Shown here: positions 28,289-28,380 of the stretch, one piece after another | Position numbering within the stretch: position 1 is the stretch's first letter | How the letters are laid out: every line of letters begins with the position of its first letter | IMG/VR virus record: IMGVR_UViG_3300049456_000035 | Span: 1-28,380 of that record | Source: a virus | Reading direction: 5' to 3' (one strand) | DNA: 28,380 nucleotides | Translations under genes and position numbers: made by a program | The notes under the pieces: model-generated | What the model was told of the DNA's origin: nothing | Database searches by the model: none | Seen by the model: the letters and a program-made list of their open reading frames with translations, nothing else

Positions 28289-28380
28289 ATGAAAACATCA
28301 TCCACACAGACCCATGGTAAATGCGAACACTCTATAAAACGGCTTTCTCTCTGCGCTTCGATAGACCGAGAATTGATACC
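28289..28380 (+). CDS. partial gene at right edge
   Basis: An open frame from ATG 28289 runs off the window; about 30 residues are visible (MKTSSTQTHGKCEHSIKRLS ...). AAGGA lies about 8 bases upstream and an extended -10 promoter lies before it, which supports a real start. Two cysteines and a basic stretch are visible, but nothing identifies a family. It appears to begin an operon separate from the late genes. Confidence 0.4.
   Translation, partial: MKTSSTQTHGKCEHSIKRLSLCASIDRELI

Noticed and set aside
1-28380. CRISPR arrays, tRNA genes, reverse transcriptase/diversity-generating repeats, integrase or attachment sites
   Set aside because: None seen by eye: no regular spaced repeats of CRISPR form, no cloverleaf-like tRNA sequence, and no such protein motifs among the genes.

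Overview
This window is a nearly complete late-gene block of a tailed double-stranded DNA phage with a long, non-contractile (siphovirus-type) tail, either a free phage or a prophage. The order is classical: small and large terminase, portal, minor head protein, scaffold, major capsid protein, head-tail connectors, tail tube, tail-assembly chaperone, tape measure, tail-tip and fibre proteins, then lysis genes. All genes but one lie on the + strand, packed with ATGA, TAATG or GTGA overlaps and mostly purine-rich Shine-Dalgarno sites. I see no integrase, repressor, replication gene or tRNA, so lifestyle cannot be decided. The host cannot be named from the sequence. An amidase plus membrane lysis proteins without a recognisable spanin pair leans weakly toward a host lacking a classical outer membrane.

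Layout. 1-890: four small genes of unknown function, one a 34-residue membrane peptide. 892-4150: small terminase, large terminase, SPP1-gp6-like portal. 4147-6154: accessory genes, including a DEDDh 3'-5' exoribonuclease-like protein and a protein carrying the same short motif as the tape measure. 6151-8461: Mu-F-like minor head protein, then small genes with a paralogous pair and a possible frameshift. 8531-10680: scaffold, major capsid protein and a possible decoration protein. A perfect 14-bp hairpin, terminator-like and covering the capsid ribosome-binding site, lies between scaffold and capsid. 10700-12460: four connector or tail-completion proteins. 12414-13430 (minus): a selfish-looking nuclease gene with four helix-turn-helix repeats and its own promoter, inserted against the operon. 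13523-16628: two paralogous tail tube proteins, G/T chaperone with an A AAA AAC frameshift site, and a short tape measure with five 14-residue repeats. 16628-25008: tail-tip and adhesion proteins. One large hub/fibre gene appears split inside a jelly-roll domain, with two other genes lying between the halves. 25020-28236: papain-like peptidase, XhlA-like protein, a PilJ/NarX-like two-helix sensor protein with a perfect 12-nt Shine-Dalgarno, an amidase and one or two holin-like proteins. A new promoter and partial gene follow.

The best candidates for something undescribed are the terminator/RBS-masking switch before the capsid gene, the free-standing sensor domain in the lysis cassette, the split hub gene, the papain-like peptidase, and the four-HTH nuclease. 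Gene identities rest on motifs and gene order read by eye; no database search was run.
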